From JAFMKE01 sp964655225 (GTDB taxonomy: Bacteria > Bacteroidota > Bacteroidia > Chitinophagales > UBA8649): a stretch of DNA of 18,364 nucleotides. Shown in pieces: positions 13,565-18,364 of the stretch (position 1 is its first letter; the number at the start of each line of letters is the position of its first letter). The DNA lies in assembly GCA_964655225.1 (NCBI GenBank), contig CAZZMB010000043.1, positions 1 through 18,364 on the forward strand, read 5' to 3'. A program made the position numbers and the translations under genes. Under the pieces are notes generated by a model. The model worked only from the letters and a program-made list of their open reading frames with translations, ran no database searches and was not told the origin of the DNA.

Positions 13565-15574
13565 ATGAAGTTTTTACACCCTAATTTTTTATGGGCCTTA
13601 TTCTTCTTGGTATTACCAATAGTTATTCACTTATTCTATTTTAGAAGGTATCAGCGTATCCTATTTTCCAATACTCGATTTTTAAATGAAATAAAGGATG
13701 AGCAAGCGACTAGGAATAAGCTCAAGCATCTTTTAGTTCTTGCGAGTCGTTTATTGGCCGTATTATTTTTGGTACTGGCATTTGCACAGCCATTTATTCC
13801 AAATAATGCGGATAGCAATTTAAGTGAAAAGGGGATATCTATTTATCTTGATAACTCTTTTAGTATGCAAACAGAGGGTGATGGATTTATCCTCTTTGAT
13901 GAAGCTAAAAATGCAGCCAGAAGTATCATTGAAGCATATGGAGAGAACAATAAATTCCAAATTATAACGAATGATTTTGAGGCCAAGCATCAACGCTTGT
14001 TAGGGAAAGCTGAGGTGCTTAATTTACTCGACCAAATTAAAGTAAACGCAGCCAACCAAAAGAAAGATATTGTTTTTGAAAAACAGAAAATTAGTCTAAA
14101 AAATACCACAGGAAATAAATTGATTTATCAGTTGTCAGACTTTCAGAAAAATGATGGCTTGTTCAAAGCAGATTCTGCTTATCAAACCAGTCTTATTAAA
14201 CTTTCACCAAGTAACATAAGAAACATAAGCATCGAAGAGGTTTATTTTCAGGCTCCAATACAATTAAAAGGTCAACAAAACATATTGATTGTAAGGTTAA
14301 GAAATCAGAGTGAAGAGCAACAAAGTGGAAGTTTACAGCTTTCTATTAATGAGGAAACTAAATCAATTGGTAATTATACCATAGCTCCAAATAATACGAT
14401 TTACGATACGCTTACATTCACCATATCGGCAAATGGTTGGAATCAAGGTAAAATTGTAATCAATGATTACCCTTTGAGCTTCGACGACACGTATTACTTC
14501 ACATTTCTTGTAGAAGAGCAGTTACGGGTTTATTGTATATATGATGAAGCTGGTGAAAAGTATCCAAAAGCTGTCTTTTCCAATAATGAAGAAGTTTTTT
14601 TGCAGGCTGACCTGGTAAGTAATATAGACTATAAATTATTAGATCAACAACATTTGGTTATTGTCAGTAATCTGATTAATATTCCTTCTGGCTTGATGGA
14701 GTCATTAAAAGTCTATGTAAACTTGGGCGGTCAAATTTTATTTATACCCAATAGTAAAGGAGATATTCAAAATTACAATCAATTTTTAGGCGTTTTAAAT
14801 GCAGGAAATTTTTTACAGAAGAAAGAAGAAAAACGGAAGGTCAATACGATTAATTTTAAGCATCCACTATTGACAGATATGTTTGAAGAAGTCCCAACTC
14901 AACTGGAATTGCCAACATTAGAGGCATACTATTCTTTGTCTCCATCAATTTCTCAAGAAGCTATAATGGCCTTTGCAGATGGGACGAATTATTTATCATC
15001 CGTTTCTGTGGGGAATGGTCAGCTTTATATCTTAAGTGCCGCATTAGGCGATGCTTATGGTAATTTTACGCAACAAGCTATTTTTGCTCCATTATGTTTT
15101 AGAATGGCCGTTTTAGGAGTTAAAAATGTAAACATTGCCTACACGATTGAAACGAGTACAAATATCAACTTATCTGCTCAACTCACGAATGATGAGCGTA
15201 TTCTAAAAATACGAAACAAAGAACAGGAGTTTATTCCTAGTAAAACTAATTTGAACAGTCAGCTATTATTAAGTTTGCCTGGCTTGTCGCTGAAAAATGG
15301 TGTGTATGAAGTTGTTGATGATAGCGAAGAGTATTATGCTAAAGTTGCATTAAATTATGACCGAAGTGAGGGTGATTTATCTTATTATACCTTGGATAAC
15401 TTGAACGAAAATTACCTAAATACATCCGTGAAAGTTCTTGAAAATAACTTAGCTTTAATTAAGGATAATGTAAAACAAATTGAAGATGGTGAGTCCTTTT
15501 GGAAGTTATGTATTATTTTAGCTTTACTTTTTTTAGCAATTGAAATATTTTTACTTCGGTTTTTACCCAAATAA
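13565..15574 (+). CDS. BatA-type membrane protein with von Willebrand A domain
   Basis: This 669-residue protein begins with a BatA N-terminal region: helix 1 at about 8-26, a basic loop with F-S-N-T-R-F-L, and helix 2 at about 56-76. A VWA-like domain follows on the far side, with an intact D-x-S-x-S metal site (Asp96, Ser98, Ser100). A middle region resembles a glutamine-amidotransferase-like fold (V-N-L-G-G-Q-I-L-F-I-P), and a single C-terminal helix lies at about 646-666. BatA-family proteins are linked to stress tolerance and envelope complexes with MoxR ATPases, but no MoxR gene is in the window, so the role here is unknown. It sits 10 bases after DUF3467 and 3 bases before the dihydroorotase-like gene. 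Confidence 0.88.
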   Translation: MKFLHPNFLWALFFLVLPIVIHLFYFRRYQRILFSNTRFLNEIKDEQATRNKLKHLLVLASRLLAVLFLVLAFAQPFIPNNADSNLSEKGISIYLDNSFSMQTEGDGFILFDEAKNAARSIIEAYGENNKFQIITNDFEAKHQRLLGKAEVLNLLDQIKVNAANQKKDIVFEKQKISLKNTTGNKLIYQLSDFQKNDGLFKADSAYQTSLIKLSPSNIRNISIEEVYFQAPIQLKGQQNILIVRLRNQSEEQQSGSLQLSINEETKSIGNYTIAPNNTIYDTLTFTISANGWNQGKIVINDYPLSFDDTYYFTFLVEEQLRVYCIYDEAGEKYPKAVFSNNEEVFLQADLVSNIDYKLLDQQHLVIVSNLINIPSGLMESLKVYVNLGGQILFIPNSKGDIQNYNQFLGVLNAGNFLQKKEEKRKVNTINFKHPLLTDMFEEVPTQLELPTLEAYYSLSPSISQEAIMAFADGTNYLSSVSVGNGQLYILSAALGDAYGNFTQQAIFAPLCFRMAVLGVKNVNIAYTIETSTNINLSAQLTNDERILKIRNKEQEFIPSKTNLNSQLLLSLPGLSLKNGVYEVVDDSEEYYAKVALNYDRSEGDLSYYTLDNLNENYLNTSVKVLENNLALIKDNVKQIEDGESFWKLCIILALLFLAIEIFLLRFLPK

Positions 15575-15577
15575 CTA

Positions 15578-16843
15578 ATGAAATTATTACTCAAATCCAT
15601 TAAAATTTTTGATAAAACTTCAAAACATCATTTGAAGAAAATGGATATTCTCATTGAGTCGGGACAGATAAGCGAAATCAGTACAAATATTTTGGTTGAT
15701 AATCATACTAAAGTTTTCAAGGAACAAGGCGCATGCGTTTCAACCGCCTGGATAGATAGCAATTTTCATATTTTTGAGCCTGGTTATGAATATCGGGAAG
15801 ACTTTAAATCGGGATTGAATGCCGCTGAAAAAGGTGGGTTTTCTAATCTGTGCTTGATGCCCAATACTATACCGCCAATAGATAATAGTGCTCAATTGGC
15901 TTTTGCCCAAAAATCTTCAAAACATTCCTTGGTAGATGTATTTTGCTTAGGAGCTCTTTCACAAGGGACTATTGGGAAAGATATTGCCGAAATATATGAC
16001 ATGTATCATCACGGTGCTGTAGGTTTTACAGATGGAATTAAGCCAATACATGATGCAGGATTAATGGAGCGAGCACTATGGTACGTTAAAAAGTTTGATG
16101 GAGTGGTTTTAAGTCAGCCTAATCAAGATGATTTAGCAGGTAAAGGTCAAATGAATGAGGGCTTGAATAGCACCAAGCTTGGGCTAGAGGGAGTTCCAAA
16201 ACTGGCAGAGGAATTGATGGTTTCTAGAGATTTATACTTATTGGAACACACCCAGTCTAGGTTGCACTTTATAAATATTTCCACAAAGAAGTCTGTAGAT
16301 TTGATTCGTAGTGCCAAAAAGAAAGGTTTAAATGTAACAGCCGGGGTTAATGTAGCTAACTTATTCTTTGAAGATAGTGAATTGCTGGATTATGATACTA
16401 ATTTTAAGGTAAGCCCTCATTTAAGAGAAAAAGAAGATATCAGCGCAATACTTAAAGGTTTAGCAGATGGGACTATCGATGTGATAAGTAGTGGCCATCT
16501 TCCTTTGCATGTAGATGAGAAAAAGCTGGAGTTCAATCATTCAGCCTTCGGAATGAGCACTATTGATTGTGCCTTCAGGGCGGCTAGAAAGGCAACAGAA
16601 AAAGCATTGAATGAAGATGAGTTAGTCGAAAAACTTACCAATGCATACCAAATATTTAAGCAAAATAAACCCCTTATTCAAGTCGGTACTAAAGTAGATT
16701 TAACGGTATTTAGTATGCAGGGTAATGAGGTTTTTACCTCAGAAGAAGTCCATTCAAAGGGCAAAAATAATCCATTTGTAGGGCGTGAATTGTTGGGAAA
16801 GGTATTCGGTATTATAAAAGGAAATAAAACGAACTTATTATGA
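15578..16843 (+). CDS. Dihydroorotase-like protein, probably catalytically inactive
   Basis: This 421-residue amidohydrolase-superfamily protein has dihydroorotase (PyrC, multifunctional-complex type) architecture. The fold is recognisable: M-P-N-T at 94-97, F-T-D at 150-152, Q-M-N-E-G at 191-195, and an N-L-Y-P-like beta end. However, most active-site residues are replaced. In the D-x-H-x-H-x-R metal motif (60-66) the first His is Asn62 and the Arg is Phe66; only His64 remains. The H-x-E-D position has Gln180 and Asn182. The later His ligand is Asn233. The catalytic Asp before His307 is Gly306. Inactive dihydroorotase paralogues are known in other bacteria, sometimes as partners of aspartate transcarbamoylase. 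Such a role here would be inference, since no pyrB is present. It overlaps DUF4199 by 4 bases (ATGA). Confidence 0.88.
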   Translation: MKLLLKSIKIFDKTSKHHLKKMDILIESGQISEISTNILVDNHTKVFKEQGACVSTAWIDSNFHIFEPGYEYREDFKSGLNAAEKGGFSNLCLMPNTIPPIDNSAQLAFAQKSSKHSLVDVFCLGALSQGTIGKDIAEIYDMYHHGAVGFTDGIKPIHDAGLMERALWYVKKFDGVVLSQPNQDDLAGKGQMNEGLNSTKLGLEGVPKLAEELMVSRDLYLLEHTQSRLHFINISTKKSVDLIRSAKKKGLNVTAGVNVANLFFEDSELLDYDTNFKVSPHLREKEDISAILKGLADGTIDVISSGHLPLHVDEKKLEFNHSAFGMSTIDCAFRAARKATEKALNEDELVEKLTNAYQIFKQNKPLIQVGTKVDLTVFSMQGNEVFTSEEVHSKGKNNPFVGRELLGKVFGIIKGNKTNLL

Positions 16844-17373
16844 GCCATAAAATCCATATTGCCTTGAAATGGGGCTTATTGGGGGGGATTTCTACTGCAT
16901 TACTCGGCTTGGTTTTATATCTATTAAATGTGGAAAGGGCTTCCTGGTTAAACTATGTAGTATTTGGCTTATTGATAGGAGTCATTATAATGGGTACATA
17001 TGAGTATAGAGATAGTGTGCTGGAGGGTTTTGCAAATTTTAAAAAATTACTTGGGATGGGCTTGCTTATTGCCCTAGCTTTTGGTATTGTTAACGCTTTG
17101 TGGGGGGTATACTATATGGAATTTTTAAATCCTACTTTGCTAAATGATTTGATGTTAGATACAGAAATCAGTATGGAAGAGCAAGGAATTTCTGATGAAC
17201 AAATTAAACAAACATTAAACGTCATGAAGACCATGATGAAACCACATTTTTTCTTTGTGACTAGTCTATTGAACATGCTATTAGTCGGCCTATTTGGTTC
17301 ATCATTAACCAGCTTGGTCATGCGGAAAGAAAAGCCTGAGGAGTTAATTATTGACGAAAAGCTTAGTGAATAA
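16840..17373 (+). CDS. DUF4199 integral membrane protein
   Basis: This 177-residue inner-membrane protein has four predicted helices at about 10-29, 36-53, 70-92 and 136-160. The pattern of a short first hairpin, a central E-Y-R-D-S, the G-x-x-x-A-L-x-F-G-I-V-N-A third helix, a polar loop rich in Met and Glu (roughly 105-134), and the fourth helix is that of DUF4199, a Bacteroidota family without known function. Its ATG overlaps the stop of the dihydroorotase-like gene (ATGA), indicating translational coupling, and the glycosyltransferase starts 3 bases after its stop. In this phylum DUF4199 often sits beside a GT2 glycosyltransferase, which suggests, but does not show, a shared envelope role. 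Confidence 0.85.
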   Translation: MSHKIHIALKWGLLGGISTALLGLVLYLLNVERASWLNYVVFGLLIGVIIMGTYEYRDSVLEGFANFKKLLGMGLLIALAFGIVNALWGVYYMEFLNPTLLNDLMLDTEISMEEQGISDEQIKQTLNVMKTMMKPHFFFVTSLLNMLLVGLFGSSLTSLVMRKEKPEELIIDEKLSE

Positions 17374-17376
17374 GAT

Positions 17377-18330
17377 ATGCAGTTATCTATTGTTATACCC
17401 GCCTTTAATGAGGAAGAGAGCTTACCTGAATTACATCAGTGGATTATTGAAGTAATGCAAAAAAATAACTTTACTTATGAAGTGATTTTTGTGGATGACG
17501 GTAGCAAAGATCAGACTTGGGGAATAATAGAGGAACTTGCCCAAAAAGATCAGCATATCCACGGAATTAAATTTCAAAGAAATTATGGTAAAGCAGCAGC
17601 TCTGCAACTTGGATTTCAGGCAGCAAAAGGTGAAGTCGTGGTTACCATGGATGCTGACCTACAAGATAGCCCAGAGGAAATTCCTGAGATGTACCGAATG
17701 GTCCTTGAAGATAAATTCGATTTAGTAAGCGGCTGGAAGCAAAAGCGTTTCGATCCTATTACCAAGACCATACCGACTAAAATATACAATGGAGTGACGC
17801 GTATGATGTCAGGCATCAAGCTGCATGATATGAACTGTGGTTTAAAAGCTTATCATCGAGATGTAATAAAAAGTATAGAGGTTTATGGAGATATGCATCG
17901 CTATATTCCAGTTCTAGCAAAAAAAGCCGGTTTCAATAAAATTGGAGAAAAGGTTGTTCAACATCAAGCTAGAAAATTTGGGGTGACCAAGTTTGGTATG
18001 GAGCGATTCATTAATGGACCCTTAGATTTAATGTCTGTATTGTTCATGACTCGTTTTGGAAAACGGCCGATGCATGTTTTTGGTTTTTTGGGTGGCTTAA
18101 TGTTTATGTTGGGTTTCTTGTTTACTTTTTGGGTACTGCTTGAAAAAGCACTCTATGTTTTTTGGCAGATTGGTCTCAAACCTACCTTAGTAACAGATAA
18201 TGTAATTTTCTATTTAGCTCTAGTGGCAATGCTAATGGGGACTCAGCTGTTTTTGGCGGGTTTCTTGGGTGAGTTAGTTGTGCGAAGTGCCCCGGATAGA
18301 AACGACTACTTGGTAGAGAAACAGATATAG
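17377..18330 (+). CDS. Family 2 glycosyltransferase, DPM1/GtrB-like
   Basis: This 317-residue membrane-anchored enzyme probably transfers a sugar from a nucleotide donor to a polyprenyl phosphate. The N-terminal GT-A domain has L-S-I-V-I-P-A-F-N-E-E (residues 3-13), V-D-D-G-S at 39-43, the metal-binding D-x-D (Asp92, Asp94) in M-D-A-D-L-Q-D, and the D-M-N-C-G-L-K segment at 151-157. The C-terminal part has two helices at about 232-254 and 276-300, as in dolichol/undecaprenol-phosphate mannose or glucose transferases. Length is typical of the GtrB/DPM1 type. It lies 3 bases after DUF4199 and 2 bases before a flippase-like gene, consistent with envelope glycan assembly. The sugar is unknown. 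Confidence 0.92.
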   Translation: MQLSIVIPAFNEEESLPELHQWIIEVMQKNNFTYEVIFVDDGSKDQTWGIIEELAQKDQHIHGIKFQRNYGKAAALQLGFQAAKGEVVVTMDADLQDSPEEIPEMYRMVLEDKFDLVSGWKQKRFDPITKTIPTKIYNGVTRMMSGIKLHDMNCGLKAYHRDVIKSIEVYGDMHRYIPVLAKKAGFNKIGEKVVQHQARKFGVTKFGMERFINGPLDLMSVLFMTRFGKRPMHVFGFLGGLMFMLGFLFTFWVLLEKALYVFWQIGLKPTLVTDNVIFYLALVAMLMGTQLFLAGFLGELVVRSAPDRNDYLVEKQI

Positions 18331-18332
18331 CT

Positions 18333-18364
18333 ATGGGGATAATAGCTAGACAGAGTATTAAGGC
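18333..18364 (+). CDS. N-terminus of a probable polysaccharide flippase (partial)
   Basis: Two bases after the glycosyltransferase stop, an ATG opens a frame to the window edge. Its first ten residues are M-G-I-I-A-R-Q-S-I-K, an N-terminus I associate with Wzx/MATE-type oligosaccharide flippases of Bacteroidota (usually M-G-I-I-x-x-Q-S-I-K before the first helix). The gene is cut off after 32 bases, so the family call rests on a very short match plus the location after a GT2 gene. Confidence 0.5.
   Translation, partial: MGIIARQSIK

Noticed and set aside
15578..16843. Annotation as a functional pyrC dihydroorotase
   Set aside because: Several metal ligands and the catalytic Asp are substituted, so the enzymatic name is not supported by the sequence.

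Overview
This window is an AT-rich stretch of a Bacteroidota chromosome, probably from the Cytophagia/Flavobacteriia side of the phylum. Evidence for this includes DUF3467, DUF4199, DUF6580 and BatA-domain proteins, a partial secreted protein with the 'ENKGQW' N-terminal motif, and candidate promoters of the Bacteroidota type (-33 TTG, -7 TAnnTTTG). Shine-Dalgarno sequences are mostly weak or absent. I see no insertion sequence, prophage, CRISPR array, tRNA or rRNA. This is mainly core, vertically inherited sequence, not an island.

Layout. Positions 1-105 (-) hold the first 35 codons of a secreted protein. 176-3404 (+) hold a POT peptide transporter and a long-chain acyl-CoA synthetase. 3501-5473 (-) hold an unrecognised alpha-helical protein, a small heat-shock protein and a DUF6580 membrane protein. 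5650-6936 (+) is citrate synthase, which converges on a deoxynucleoside kinase and trpS (7021-8691, -) across a bidirectional terminator. 8849-10485 (+) is a tight gatC / ABC ATPase / alpha-beta hydrolase unit. It converges with xerD (10482-11399, -) and the two genes share the 4 bases of their stop codons. aroQ (+) diverges from xerD and abuts, stop to stop, the pyruvate dehydrogenase E1 beta gene (11885-12862, -). A 368-base gap follows. It has no convincing gene but carries a terminator-like hairpin that no visible gene explains. From 13231 to the right edge is one compact (+) operon: DUF3467, a BatA/VWA membrane protein, a dihydroorotase-like protein, DUF4199, a GT2 glycosyltransferase, and the first codons of a probable polysaccharide flippase.

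The genes cover central metabolism (citrate synthase, PDH E1 beta, acyl-CoA synthetase), translation (trpS, gatC), shikimate and nucleotide metabolism, chromosome dimer resolution (xerD) and envelope functions (the right-hand operon). The most notable protein is the 'dihydroorotase' at 15578-16843. It keeps the fold motifs of the family but has lost most metal-binding and catalytic residues, so it is probably a pseudoenzyme that has been kept in an envelope operon. I did not find a clear unknown defence or mobile system.
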